DNA of 37,084 nt from an uncultured Prevotellaceae bacterium (GCA_900317305.1 ONGG01000038.1:1-37084); one strand, 5' to 3'. Positions 24,271-33,179 are shown, numbered from the stretch's first letter. Notes: generated by a model from the sequence alone, not told the origin. A program made the numbers and translations.

Positions 24271-25680
24271 ATGCAAGACACCTATTTCGACAGCAAGGAA
24301 TTCAGGGAAATCCTACAACGGTATGAGGACGCGCTCGAACAAGACGAAAACGTGTTTCTCGACTCCGAGGAGTTGACCTCGATCGCCGAATACTACCAGG
24401 CCCAGGGCGACACCGCCAAGGGTCTGGCCGCTGCCGAATATGCCCTCGAACTCTACAGCGGCGCCACCGCGCCCCTGCTCTTCAAGGCCAGGGTGACACT
24501 CCTTCACGACAACGACCCGCAGAAGGCGCTCGAAATCGTGGAGCAGATCGACGACAAGACCGACCTCGACTACTACTACCTGAAGGCCGAGATCATGATC
24601 GTGGAGAACCACAACGAGGCCGCCGACCTTTACCTGGAGGAGAGCCTGGAAGAGGTGGCCGACACCGACCGCCCCGACTTCCTGCTCGACACCGCCACCC
24701 TCTTCGCCGACTACGAGCAGACCGATTTGGCCGAGAAATGGCTGCTGAAGTCGGACGAGACCACGCATCCCGACTACCGCGAACTGAAAGCCCGCATCCA
24801 CTACCTGCGGAGCGAGTATGCCGAGAGCGAGGAGATACTCAATGGCCTCATCGACGAGGCGCCCTACTCCGCCCTCTACTGGGACCTCCTCGCTACCGTG
24901 CAGCTGGCCCAGGACCGCTGCAACGACTCGATGACGAGCAGCGAGTATGCCATCGCCATCAACCCCAGCGACGACGAGGCGCTGCTCAACAAGGCCAACG
25001 TGCTGATGCGCCTCAACAACTTCGAGGAGGCGCTGCGCTACTATGAGCGCTACTCAGAGGTGTGCCCGATGAAGGAGGCGGGCGAACTCTACCAAGGCGA
25101 GTGCCTGCTCAATCTCGAGCGCCTGCGCGAGGCGAGTTTCCACCTGCTCATGGCCGAGAAGATGGCACGCAAGGAGTCGCCCCTGCTCCCCGAGATCTAC
25201 CAATACCTGGCCTTCTGCTTCTGCAAGTCGGGCAACACCGACGAGGCCCTCGCCTTCATCGACAAGACGAAAGACCTGGCCTGCAACCATCACGAGATGC
25301 TCGTGGTGCGCGGCCATGTGCTGCTCTCGGGCAACCGCATGGAGGAGGCCACCCAATGCTTCAGCGAGGCGATGGTGGAGTCGGGAGGGGCCAACACGGT
25401 GATGATGCGCATCGCCATGTCGCTCTACGACAACAACTACCTCGACATGGCCTACGACCTACTCACCGACATGATGGAGAAAAACGACCATCAACTCAAC
25501 TATGGGTATGCCTACCTGGCCATCTGCGCCCACGACCTGGGCAAGCGGGAGGAATACCTACAGCACCTGAAGACCGCCGTGGAGCGCGACCCACAAGAGG
25601 CGAAGGCCGTGCTGGGGCCCTTATTCCCCGACGACATCGAGCCCGAAGACTTCTACCAATACGCAACCCAACAACCCTGA
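24271..25680 (+). CDS. Tetratricopeptide-repeat protein
   Basis: A 469-residue soluble protein without signal peptide. Nearly its whole length is made of degenerate TPR helix pairs, recognised by W/Y/A-x-x-G/A-x-x-A spacing: GDTAKGLAAAEYALELY, NEAADLYLEESLEEV, DDEALLNKANVLMRLNNFEEALRYYERY and GNTDEALAFIDKTKDLA. TPR proteins are scaffolds for protein contacts; the partner is unknown. The ATG immediately follows the glnS stop, and dedA starts 6 bases after its own stop, so it is co-transcribed with both. The protein is acidic. Confidence 0.88.
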   Translation: MQDTYFDSKEFREILQRYEDALEQDENVFLDSEELTSIAEYYQAQGDTAKGLAAAEYALELYSGATAPLLFKARVTLLHDNDPQKALEIVEQIDDKTDLDYYYLKAEIMIVENHNEAADLYLEESLEEVADTDRPDFLLDTATLFADYEQTDLAEKWLLKSDETTHPDYRELKARIHYLRSEYAESEEILNGLIDEAPYSALYWDLLATVQLAQDRCNDSMTSSEYAIAINPSDDEALLNKANVLMRLNNFEEALRYYERYSEVCPMKEAGELYQGECLLNLERLREASFHLLMAEKMARKESPLLPEIYQYLAFCFCKSGNTDEALAFIDKTKDLACNHHEMLVVRGHVLLSGNRMEEATQCFSEAMVESGGANTVMMRIAMSLYDNNYLDMAYDLLTDMMEKNDHQLNYGYAYLAICAHDLGKREEYLQHLKTAVERDPQEAKAVLGPLFPDDIEPEDFYQYATQQP

Positions 25681-25686
25681 CAAATT

Positions 25687-26316
25687 ATGAACTGGATAAC
25701 GACCCTTCTGGGCAATCTCAACTATACCACCATCTTCTTCCTCATGCTGCTCGAGAGCACCGTAGTGCCGGTGCCCTCCGAACTGGTGGTGTCGCCGGCA
25801 GCCTACCATGCCGCATCGGGCAACCTGAACGTGATACTCGTGGTGCTCTTCGCCACCATCGGTGCCGACGTGGGTGCCTCGATCAACTACGTGGCGGGCT
25901 ATTACCTCGGCCGCCCCATCATCTACAAGTTTGCCAACAGCCGGTGGGGACATCTCTGCCTGCTCAACCAGGAGAAGGTGGAGAAGAGCGAGAAATACTT
26001 CTACGACCATGGCGTGGTGGCCACGCTCACCGGCCGTCTCATCCCCGGCATACGCCACCTCATCTCCATCCCGGCGGGCCTGTCGAAGATGCCCTACTGG
26101 AAATTCCTGCTCTACACCACCATCGGTGCAGGCGTCTGGCACTCCATCCTGGCCGCCCTGGGCTGGTATCTCCACTCCTTCGTGCCCGAGGACCAGCTCA
26201 ACGACAAGATCATGGAGTATGGCGATATCATCAAATGGACCATCATCGCCCTGGTAATAGCCGCCATCGTCTATTTCGTGGTGAATCACTACGTGAAAAA
26301 AGCCAAGAAAGACTAG
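25687..26316 (+). CDS. DedA-family membrane protein
   Basis: A 209-residue inner-membrane protein of the DedA/SNARE-associated (VTT) superfamily, whose members act as scramblases or transporters for lipid carriers such as undecaprenyl phosphate. Diagnostic parts: ESTVVPVPSELVVSPAAYHA near the N-terminus, GADVGASINYVAGYYLGRPI, then the conserved GRLIPGIRHLISIPAGLSKMPYWKF re-entrant region and two C-terminal helices. Length is usual. Third gene of the glnS unit. Its TAG stop (26314-26316) forms part of the first unit of the 9-bp array behind it. Confidence 0.9.
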   Translation: MNWITTLLGNLNYTTIFFLMLLESTVVPVPSELVVSPAAYHAASGNLNVILVVLFATIGADVGASINYVAGYYLGRPIIYKFANSRWGHLCLLNQEKVEKSEKYFYDHGVVATLTGRLIPGIRHLISIPAGLSKMPYWKFLLYTTIGAGVWHSILAALGWYLHSFVPEDQLNDKIMEYGDIIKWTIIALVIAAIVYFVVNHYVKKAKKD

Positions 26317-26369
26317 GAGCCTAGAAGAACTAGAAGCCCTAGGATATCTAGAATATCTAGAATATCTAG
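26308..26369 (+). repeat. 9-bp tandem array with CTAG core (family D)
   Basis: Units ending in CTAG: the dedA stop region, one 8-mer, then AAGAACTAG, AAGCCCTAG, GATATCTAG and AATATCTAG twice. The sequence is close to the array at 13645-13779. Confidence 0.8.
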
Positions 26370-26381
26370 AAAAGCCCCCAA

Positions 26382-26423
26382 AAACCAAAAAGAGGAAGCC
26401 CGCGGGCTTCCTCTTTTTGGTTT
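26382..26423. terminator. Bidirectional terminator between dedA and xylA
   Basis: A perfect 42-base palindrome: 21 bases from AAACCAAAAAGAGG to GCCCG, then their exact reverse complement. The A-rich and T-rich ends give a U-run on both strands, so it can end both convergent transcripts. Confidence 0.92.
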
Positions 26424-26438
26424 CATAAAAGCAATGCT

Positions 26439-27758
26439 TTATTTGGCATAGAGAGCCACGATGGTCTCGTATTTCTCCTGCTTGCCAGAAGTCTGCTTGG
26501 GCTCCTCTACCTTCTTGCCATACTCGTAGGCCTGCTCCAGGGTGAGCTTGCCATCCTCGAAGTCCTTGCCGATGCCGCTGTCGAAGCTGGCGTAGCGGGC
26601 CTTCTTCATTGCGGGCAGCTCGCTCTCCTCCAGGATAGCGGCAGCATTCTCGAGGGCGCGTGCCATGGCATCCATACCGCTGATGTGAGCGATGAAGAGG
26701 TCCTCGAGATCGGTGGAGTTACGACGGATCTTGGCGTCGAAGTTGGTACCGCCATTGCCCAGACCACCATTGCGGATGATCTCGAGCATAGCCTGTGTGA
26801 GCTCGAAGTTGTCGATGGGGAACTGGTCGGTATCCCAGCCGTTCTGAGCGTCACCACGGTTGGCGTCGATCGAACCCAGCATGCCGGCGTCAACGGCGCA
26901 GGCGAGCTCGTGCTCGAAGGTGTGGCCGGCCAGAGTGGCGTGGTTCACCTCGATGTTCACCTTGAAGTCCTTGTCCAGGTTGTGGGCACGGAGGAAGCCG
27001 ATCACGGTCTCAGTGTCTACATCATATTGGTGCTTCGAAGGCTCCATGGGTTTGGGCTCGATGAGGAAGGTGCCCTTGAATCCCTTTGCACGGGCGTAGT
27101 CGCGGGCCATGGTGAGCATGGTGGCCATGTGCTCCTTCTCGCGCTTCTGGTCGGTGTTGAGGAGGCTCATGTAGCCCTCACGTCCGCCCCAGAACACATA
27201 GTTCTGACCGCCGAGCTTGATGGTGGCGTCGATGGCGTTCTTGATCTGGACGATAGCCCTTGCCACTACGTCGAAGTCGGGGTTGGTGGAAGCACCGTTG
27301 GCATAGCGCTTGTTGCCGAACACGTTGGCTGTGCCCCAGAGCAGCTTGATATTGGGATATTCCTTCATCTTCTCCTGAGCGTAGTCGGTGATGGCCTTCA
27401 TGCGTGCCTCATACTCGGCGATGGTCTCGCCCTCTTCTACGAGGTCTACGTCATGGAAGCAGAAATATTCGATACCGAGTTTGTCCATAATCTCGAAGCC
27501 AGCGTCCATCTTGTCCTTTGCACGCTGCACGGCATCGGCTGCCTTGTCCCACTCATAGCTGCGGGTCTGGCCACCAAACTGGTCGGCGGATGCGCCACCC
27601 AGAGTGTGCCACCAAGCCATGGCAAACTTCAGCCAATCCTTCATTTTCTTTCCCATCACGACCTTCTCGGGGTCATAATAGTGGAAAGCCATCACGTTCT
27701 TGCTCTCTTTTCCTTCGAAAGGAATTTTACCAGTAAATGGAAAATACTCTTTTGCCAT
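26439..27758 (-). CDS. xylA: Xylose isomerase
   Basis: A 439-residue cytosolic enzyme converting D-xylose to D-xylulose with two divalent metals. The catalytic His region is FCFHDVD (about residue 101), the fold-defining motif is VFWGGREGYMSLL, metal ligands lie in KVNIEVNHATLAGHTFEHE and GSIDANRGD, with the late Asp in GGTNFDAKIRR. Length equals that of E. coli-type (class II) enzymes (about 440). It is the second gene of the xylB-xylA operon, 53 bases after xylB, and ends at the bidirectional terminator. Confidence 0.97.
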   Translation of the reverse strand: MAKEYFPFTGKIPFEGKESKNVMAFHYYDPEKVVMGKKMKDWLKFAMAWWHTLGGASADQFGGQTRSYEWDKAADAVQRAKDKMDAGFEIMDKLGIEYFCFHDVDLVEEGETIAEYEARMKAITDYAQEKMKEYPNIKLLWGTANVFGNKRYANGASTNPDFDVVARAIVQIKNAIDATIKLGGQNYVFWGGREGYMSLLNTDQKREKEHMATMLTMARDYARAKGFKGTFLIEPKPMEPSKHQYDVDTETVIGFLRAHNLDKDFKVNIEVNHATLAGHTFEHELACAVDAGMLGSIDANRGDAQNGWDTDQFPIDNFELTQAMLEIIRNGGLGNGGTNFDAKIRRNSTDLEDLFIAHISGMDAMARALENAAAILEESELPAMKKARYASFDSGIGKDFEDGKLTLEQAYEYGKKVEEPKQTSGKQEKYETIVALYAK

Positions 27759-27811
27759 AATTGATTTGATAAAAAATTAGTTGAAATAATCTTTGATATG
27801 TTGTTGATCTT

Positions 27812-29311
27812 TTATTCTCCGTTGACCATGGCCAGCGTCTCCTTCCACTTGGCATAGGCAGCCAGGTATTCGGGACGCAATGCCTCGTCGGGCTCTATCA
27901 CTGCCAGGCGCTTGAGCGAGGCGAAGGCCTCGTTGTTGTCCTTGTAGAGTCCGCAGCCCATACCGGCACCCTTGGCGGCGCCCACGCTGCCGTCGGTCTC
28001 GAGCAGCTCGATGGTGGCACCGCTCACGCCAGCCAGTGTGTCGCGGAAGAGCGGGCTGAGGAACATGTTGGCCTTTCCGGCATGTATCTTCTTGATGTCC
28101 ATGCCCATCTGTTGCATGATCTCCATGCCATAGCAGAAGCTGAAGACGATGCCTTCCTGGGCAGCCCTCATCAGGTGGGCCTTGCCATGCTTGTTGAAGT
28201 TCACGCCATTGATGGAGCATCCCACCTCCTTGTTCTCGAGCACGCGCTCGGCGCCATTGCCGAAGGGGATGATGGTCACGCCGTCGCTGCCGATGGGCAC
28301 CTGGGCCATATAGTCGTTCATCTCGGCGTAAGAGATGCCCTCTGGGGCGATGGTGCGGCGCACCCATGCGTTAAGGATGCCCGTGCCGTTGATGCAAAGG
28401 AGCACGCCCAGACGGTCGAGGTCCTTGGTGTAGTTCACGTGGGCGAAGGTGTTCACGCGGCTCTTCGTGTCGTAGTTGATCTCGCCGAGCACGCCATAGA
28501 CCACGCCCGAGGTGCCTGCGGTAGAGGCAATCTCGCCCGGGTTGAACACGTTGAGCGAGAGGGCGTTGTTGGGCTGGTCGCCGGCACGGTATGAGATGGG
28601 AGTACCCTCTTTCAGGCCCAATTCGGCTGCTGCTGCGGCACACACCTCGCTCTGCACGCTGAAGGTAGGCACGATATCGGGCACCAGCGACTGGTTGAAG
28701 CCGAAGTAGCGCATCAGGAAGTCGGCCACCTGCTTCTCGCGGAAGTCCCAGAACATTCCCTCGCTCAGACCGCTGATGGTGGTGTTCACCGTTCCGCTGA
28801 GGCGCATGGCCAGATAGTCGCCAGGAAGCATAAACTTGTAGACTTTGTCGAAGAGTTCTGGTTCGTTGGCCTTCACCCAAGCCAGTTTGGCGGCGGTGAA
28901 GTTTCCAGGTGAGTTGAGCAGGTGTCCGAGGCACTGCTCAGCGCCCAGCTCAGCGAAAGCCTTCTCTCCGAAGGGCACGGCTCTGGAGTCGCACCAGATG
29001 ATGGAGGGACGCAGCACGTTGAGGTCCTTGTCCACGCACACCAGTCCGTGCATCTGGTAGGAGATACCTATGGCGATGATGTCCTCGCCCTTGGCACCTG
29101 TGTCGGCCATGATTTTCTTCAGACTCATCTTGGCGTAGTTCCACCACGACTCAGGGTCTTGCTCTGCCCATCCGGTTTTCTTGGCCATGATGGGTGCCTC
29201 ACTCTCTGGATAAAATGCCGATGCAGCGCACTCGCCCGAGTCTGCATCCACGATCGATGCCTTGACAGAACTGCTGCCCACATCGAAACCTAAAAGATAT
29301 CTTCTTGACAT
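27812..29311 (-). CDS. xylB: Xylulokinase (FGGY family)
   Basis: A 499-residue sugar kinase that phosphorylates D-xylulose to xylulose 5-phosphate, the step after XylA. Features: N-terminal ATP/sugar site YLLGFDVGSSSVKASIVD, the GWAEQDPESWW motif, SYQMHGLV, and the C-terminal FGGY-type segment (GATIELLETDGSVGAAKGAGMGCG). The start at 29311 (MSRRYLLGF) is preferred; an ATG six codons upstream would add an atypical tail. First gene of the operon; promoter box at 29387-29395. Confidence 0.95.
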   Translation of the reverse strand: MSRRYLLGFDVGSSSVKASIVDADSGECAASAFYPESEAPIMAKKTGWAEQDPESWWNYAKMSLKKIMADTGAKGEDIIAIGISYQMHGLVCVDKDLNVLRPSIIWCDSRAVPFGEKAFAELGAEQCLGHLLNSPGNFTAAKLAWVKANEPELFDKVYKFMLPGDYLAMRLSGTVNTTISGLSEGMFWDFREKQVADFLMRYFGFNQSLVPDIVPTFSVQSEVCAAAAAELGLKEGTPISYRAGDQPNNALSLNVFNPGEIASTAGTSGVVYGVLGEINYDTKSRVNTFAHVNYTKDLDRLGVLLCINGTGILNAWVRRTIAPEGISYAEMNDYMAQVPIGSDGVTIIPFGNGAERVLENKEVGCSINGVNFNKHGKAHLMRAAQEGIVFSFCYGMEIMQQMGMDIKKIHAGKANMFLSPLFRDTLAGVSGATIELLETDGSVGAAKGAGMGCGLYKDNNEAFASLKRLAVIEPDEALRPEYLAAYAKWKETLAMVNGE

Positions 29312-29386
29312 AGTAATGTGATTTAACAAAAAAACGGAGATGATAGGATGTCAACAATAATGGTCCCCTCCCTACCAAGACCAACG

Positions 29387-29395
29387 GCAAAGATA
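29387..29395 (-). promoter_or_regulatory. -7 box of the xylB-xylA operon
   Basis: TATCTTTGC on the minus strand is a perfect -7 box, about 75 bases before the xylB start. No TTG at the expected distance, which may mean that an activator is needed. Confidence 0.65.
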
Positions 29396-29582
29396 GCAAA
29401 AAAATAAGCACGAAACGTGGAGAAAGTTTTAAAAAGTGTATAATGAAATAAAAAATAGAATTTTTGACACAAATGAAATTGCCATTTCATTGTAAAGCTC
29501 CGTTTTTTCATGGTGCCTGAGACGGGATAATGGCCGGCCCAATGGAAGCAACCTATTGGATAGCACTCAAAATGAATCCGAG

Positions 29583-29824
29583 AATACAAAAGGCGGCCTT
29601 CTTCCTTGCTGAGGATACAAAAAGGCGGCCTTCTTCCTTGCTGAGGATACAAAAAGGCGGCCTTCGTCCTTGTGACCTCCCCCAGCCCCTCCTCTTCGTC
29701 CTTGTGACCTCCCCCGACCCCTCCTCTTCGTCCTTGTGACCTCCCCCGGCCCCTCCTCTTCGTCCTTGTGACCTCACCCGACCCCTCCTCTTCGTCCTTG
29801 TGACCTCCCCCGGCCCCTCCTGGA
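29583..29824. repeat. 32-bp tandem repeat in two sequence versions
   Basis: The core TTC(T/G)TCCTTG recurs exactly every 32 bases from 29599 to 29791, seven times. In the first units the rest is GAGGATACAAAAAGGCGGCC; in the later ones it is TGACCTCCCCC(A/G)(G/A)CCCCTCC. The period is kept while the sequence between cores changes. Another core stands alone at 30039-30048. No coding sequence. Confidence 0.85.
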
Positions 29825-30140
29825 AGGAGGGGGGACTGATTAGCCAAAGCAAACTATCCCCCCTCCTCTCAGGAGGGGTCGGGGGAGGTCATCACATCCA
29901 GCCAAAGCAAACTATCCCCCCTCCTCTCAGGAGGGGATGGGGGAGGTCATCACATCCAGCCAAAGCAAACTCCCCCCCCCTCTCAGGAGGGGATGGGGGA
30001 GGTAATCACATCCAGCCAAAGCAAACTACCCACTCCTCTTCGTCCTTGTGACCTCCCCCAGCCCCTCCTGGAAGGAGGGGGGACTGATTAGCCAAAGCAA
30101 ACTACCCCCCTCCTCTCAGGAGGGGATGGGGGAGGTCATT
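29825..30140. repeat. 58-bp tandem repeat with strong G/C strand bias
   Basis: Units of 56-58 bases (AAACTATCCCCCCTCCTCTC starts at 29851, 29909 and 29967, with variants at 30023 and 30099) contain the hairpin CCCCTCCT-CTC-AGGAGGGG, a run GGGGATGGGGGAGG and the spacer CACATCCAGCCAAAGC. The G-runs on the plus strand could form G-quadruplexes. 29396-30229 contains no gene. Confidence 0.8.
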
Positions 30141-30175
30141 CAGAAACGGGGAGCACCAGAAAACAAGGAGAAGCA

Positions 30176-30213
30176 CAAAAAATGCCGGTGTCACGATGAC
30201 ACCGGCATTTTTC
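30176..30213 (-). terminator. Terminator of the winged-helix gene
   Basis: A 13-bp perfect stem (AATGCCGGTGTCA / TGACACCGGCATT, loop CGA) flanked by A-run and T-run, so it works on the minus strand and possibly on both. Confidence 0.88.
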
Positions 30214-30229
30214 TATAATCGGTAAATGA

Positions 30230-30529
30230 TTAAGCGAGAGTGATAAGATTGTTCTCCTCCTTGATTTTGCCCTCTTTGAAGAGCCAGCCAATACCGAGCA
30301 GAGTCTCTGCCTCAGTGATCTTAGCCAATTTTGCGATTTCTTTCACGCTCAGAGCCTTCTCAGCTGCGAACAGAGCCTGGTACACATCACCGGCCTTGAA
30401 ACCTACTGTCTCAACATTGATAACGACCTCTGCCTTCTTGGCTGCAGCCTTCTTGGGAGCTGCCTTCTTCTCAGCGGCTGCTTTAGTAGTTTTAGCAGCG
30501 GCTTTTGTTGTTGCTTTTTTTTCTGCCAT
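30230..30529 (-). CDS. Winged-helix protein with histone H1-like Lys/Ala tail
   Basis: A 99-residue protein in two parts. Residues 2-34 are almost only Lys, Ala and Thr (KKATTKAAAKTTKAAAEKKA), like the tails of histone H1 and of bacterial Hc1-type proteins. Residues 38-99 form a winged helix (VGFKAGDVYQALFAAEKALS, KEIAKLAKITEAETLLGIGW, LFKEGKIKEENNLITL) of the DUF2582 type. It probably binds DNA as a nucleoid-associated protein or regulator; this is inference. The start at 30529 is chosen over an ATG five codons upstream. Single gene between its promoter (30591) and terminator. Confidence 0.85.
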   Translation of the reverse strand: MAEKKATTKAAAKTTKAAAEKKAAPKKAAAKKAEVVINVETVGFKAGDVYQALFAAEKALSVKEIAKLAKITEAETLLGIGWLFKEGKIKEENNLITLA

Positions 30530-30590
30530 AATTTGATAAAACAAAAATAATTGAGTTGAACTAACTATGTATCAACTTATTAAATCCGCC

Positions 30591-30599
30591 GCAAAGTTA
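30591..30599 (-). promoter_or_regulatory. -7 box of the winged-helix gene
   Basis: TAACTTTGC on the minus strand, with a leader of about 55 bases. No good -33 TTG seen. Confidence 0.6.
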
Positions 30600-30669
30600 C
30601 ATCTTTTAGTTGAAACGAGATAATTTTTTTGCACAAAAAAACGTCATCAGTGTCGCGAGAAGGGGCAAA

Positions 30670-32436
30670 CTATTGCATTTCTTGATTTAAATCAACCTTT
30701 ATCTGCAATTCGTCGAGCTGTTTTTGGTCGATTGCCGATGGTGCGTCGAGCATCACGTCGCGCCCGGAGTTGTTTTTCGGGAAGGCGATGCAGTCGCGGA
30801 TACTGTCGAGTCCGGCGAAGATGGAGACGAAGCGGTCGAGACCGAAGGCCAGACCGGCATGGGGTGGCGCTCCAAACTTGAAGGCGTTGATGAGGAAGCC
30901 AAACTGTGCCATGGCCCTCTCGGGGGTGAAGCCGAGGATGTCGAACATCTTGGCCTGCAACTTGCTGTCGTGGATACGCAGACTGCCGCCACCCACCTCG
31001 ATGCCGTTGCACACGAAGTCGTAGGCCTTGGCCCTCACACGCTCGGGCTGGTTGTCGAGATAAGGTATGTCGTCGGGGTTGGGCATGGTGAAGGGATGGT
31101 GTGTGGACATGAGTCGCTGCTCCTCGTCGCTCCACTCGAAGAGTGGGAAGTCGACAATCCACAGGCACTCGAACTTCTTCTTGTCGCGCAGTCCCAGACG
31201 GTCGCCCATCTCCAGACGGAGGGTGCAGAGCTGCACACGGGTCTTGTTGGCGTTGTCGCCGCTCAGAATGAGCACCAGGTCGCCGTCCTTGGCTCCCATC
31301 TTCTCCTTCAGGGCGAGAAGCGTCTCCTGCGAGTAGAACTTGTCGACACTGCTCTTGATCGTGCCGTCGGCATTGTATTTCACGTAGACGAGGCCCTTGG
31401 CACCCACCTGCGGACGCTTCACGAAGTCGGTGAGCTGGTCGAGTTGCTTGCGGGTGTAGTCGGCGCATCCGGGCACGCAGATACCGCCGATATAGGCGGC
31501 CTGGTCGAAGACGGCGAACGAGCCGGTCTTCAGCACGTCCATCAGTTCCACGAACTCCATGCCGAAGCGCAGGTCGGGCTTGTCGCTACCGAAGCGGCGC
31601 ATGGCCTCGTGCCATGTCATCTGCTGCAACTTGGCGGGCAGGTCGACGTTGAGGATCTCCTTGAACAGGTAGCGGCACATGTCCTCGAAGATGCCGATGA
31701 CGTCCTCCTGGTCAACGAAACTCATCTCGCAGTCAATCTGGGTGAACTCGGGCTGGCGATCGGCCCTGAGGTCCTCGTCGCGGAAGCACTTGGCTATCTG
31801 GAAGTAGCGGTCGAAACCGCTCACCATAAGCAGCTGCTTCAGGGTCTGCGGACTCTGCGGCAGGGCGTAGAACTGTCCGGGGTTCATGCGCGAGGGCACC
31901 ACGAAGTCGCGTGCGCCCTCGGGGGTGGACCCGATGAGGATGGGGGTCTCCACCTCGATGAAGTCCTTCGAGTCGAGGAAGTTGCGAATCAATATGGTCA
32001 TCTTGTGGCGCAACTCGAGATTGCGGCGCACAGGGGTCCTTCTGAGGTCAAGATAGCGGTACTTCATGCGGATGTCGTCGCCGCCGTCGGTGTTGTCCTC
32101 GATGGTGAACGGCGGTGTGGCGCTCTCGCTGAGCACGCGCAGTGCCGAGGCGATGATCTCGATGTCGCCAGTGGGCAAGTTGGGATTCTTGCTCTGTCGT
32201 TCGCACACGGTGCCTTCCACCTGTATGCAGTATTCGCGTCCCAGTTTGTTGGCATTCTCGCAGAGGGCCTTGTCCTTCTCCTCGTTGAACACCAATTGTG
32301 TGATTCCATAGCGGTCGCGCAGGTCGACGAAGGTCATACCACCCATTTTGCGGCTGCGCTGCACCCATCCGGCGAGTGTCACCTGCTTGCCGGCGTCGGA
32401 GATTCTAAGTTCTCCACAGGTATTCGTTCTGTACAT
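30670..32436 (-). CDS. aspS: Aspartyl-tRNA synthetase
   Basis: A 588-residue class IIb synthetase. The N-terminal OB-fold anticodon-binding domain includes [26 protein letters not shown]; motif 1 and the hinge contain RYLDLRR; motif 2 is [18 protein letters not shown]; motif 3 is GLAFGLDR near residue 545. The long insertion between motifs 2 and 3 is the GAD domain of bacterial AspRS, matching the length of about 590. It charges tRNA-Asp. Expressed alone from the promoter at 32463-32493 with a leader of about 20 bases. Confidence 0.97.
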   Translation of the reverse strand: MYRTNTCGELRISDAGKQVTLAGWVQRSRKMGGMTFVDLRDRYGITQLVFNEEKDKALCENANKLGREYCIQVEGTVCERQSKNPNLPTGDIEIIASALRVLSESATPPFTIEDNTDGGDDIRMKYRYLDLRRTPVRRNLELRHKMTILIRNFLDSKDFIEVETPILIGSTPEGARDFVVPSRMNPGQFYALPQSPQTLKQLLMVSGFDRYFQIAKCFRDEDLRADRQPEFTQIDCEMSFVDQEDVIGIFEDMCRYLFKEILNVDLPAKLQQMTWHEAMRRFGSDKPDLRFGMEFVELMDVLKTGSFAVFDQAAYIGGICVPGCADYTRKQLDQLTDFVKRPQVGAKGLVYVKYNADGTIKSSVDKFYSQETLLALKEKMGAKDGDLVLILSGDNANKTRVQLCTLRLEMGDRLGLRDKKKFECLWIVDFPLFEWSDEEQRLMSTHHPFTMPNPDDIPYLDNQPERVRAKAYDFVCNGIEVGGGSLRIHDSKLQAKMFDILGFTPERAMAQFGFLINAFKFGAPPHAGLAFGLDRFVSIFAGLDSIRDCIAFPKNNSGRDVMLDAPSAIDQKQLDELQIKVDLNQEMQ

Positions 32437-32462
32437 TATTTAGTGATTTTTGAAATTTTGCT

Positions 32463-32493
32463 GCAAAATTAACCATTATTTCGCAAAACACAA
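32463..32493 (-). promoter_or_regulatory. aspS promoter
   Basis: On the minus strand TTG (32491-32493) and TAATTTTG (32464-32471) are 19 bases apart. Confidence 0.7.
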
Positions 32494-32523
32494 AAAATCG
32501 GGCATTTTTATGTGGAGGCATAA

Positions 32524-32636
32524 GGTAATCAGAGTAGTCAGAGTAATCAGAGTAATCAGAGCAATCAGATTTCTCAGAGTATTCAGAGTCCTCAGATTTC
32601 TCAGAGTAATCAGATTTCTCAGCACATTCCGTAGTT
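32524..32636 (+). repeat. 9-bp tandem array with CAG core, ending in a family C motif
   Basis: Eleven 9-mers such as AGTAATCAG and ATTTCTCAG run from 32524 to 32622, and the array passes without a break into the family C motif CTCAGCACATTCCGTAGTT (32618-32636). This suggests that families C and D share an origin. Confidence 0.85.
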
Positions 32637-32751
32637 ATAAAATTAATGATTATTAATAGGCTTGTATTATGAGAAAATATTCGTGTGGATTCGGGAATTT
32701 ACCTCCTTTCAGTCAGTGGGTCTTCGACAAATCTCGTGTTCGTCTAATACG

Positions 32752-33039
32752 ACACGAATGCCAAGAAATTGGTCGCTTCGCTCAAAATCTGGAAAAATCT
32801 TATTCAAAATCTCACAAAGCTTATGCTTCAAGCTTTCTTGATGCCACCTTCTCACACAATATAATTGATAAAAAACCGCTGACGCTTCTGAAAAAGGAAC
32901 ATGAAACGCTGACGCTTAGAAAAAGGCCACAATGGCCTGGAAAAAAGGAAGAAAAAATTGAAGGGCCTGGAAAAAAGGAAGGAAAAATTGATTTGAAAGA
33001 TTTTCCCAAAGATTTTGTAAGATTTTGAGCGCAGCGACC
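32752..33039 (+). repeat. Repeat family B, full copy with terminal inverted repeats
   Basis: The left end GGTCGCTTCGCTCAAAATCT (32771-32790) is an almost exact reverse complement of the right end AGATTTTGAGCGCAGCGACC (33020-33039), and the similarity continues inwards for roughly 15 bases. The interior holds AAAAAACCGCTGACGCTTCTG, the GGCCACAATGGCCTGG hairpin and two AAAAAAGGAAG(A/G)AAAAATTGA repeats. 89 bases from ACACGAATGCC are identical to the copy at 36781. No transposase gene and no clear target duplication: a MITE-like element. Confidence 0.75.
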
Positions 33040-33054
33040 CAAAATATCAGCATT

Positions 33055-33179
33055 CTCAGCACATTCCGTAGTTTTTTGATTTCAGATTTCTCAGTATATT
33101 CCGTAGTTTAAAAAATTAATGGCTATTAATGGGCATTTGTGTTGAAAAAAATCAGATTTCTCAGCACATTCCGTAGTTT
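33055..33179 (+). repeat. Repeat family C, three copies
   Basis: CTCAGCACATTCCGTAGTT at 33055-33073 and from 33160, and the variant CTCAGTATATTCCGTAGTT at 33090-33108, with the spacer ATTAATGGCTATTAATGGGC between copies. As at 4708, the copies start right behind a family B element. Confidence 0.75.

Noticed and set aside
22498-24276. 592-codon frame opposite glnS
   Set aside because: Antisense shadow; glnS motifs fix the coding strand.
30724-32472. 582-codon frame opposite aspS
   Set aside because: Antisense shadow; aspS motifs fix the coding strand.
32669-33028. 119-codon frame through repeat family B
   Set aside because: It lies mostly within a dispersed non-coding element that has indels between copies, which break the frame elsewhere.
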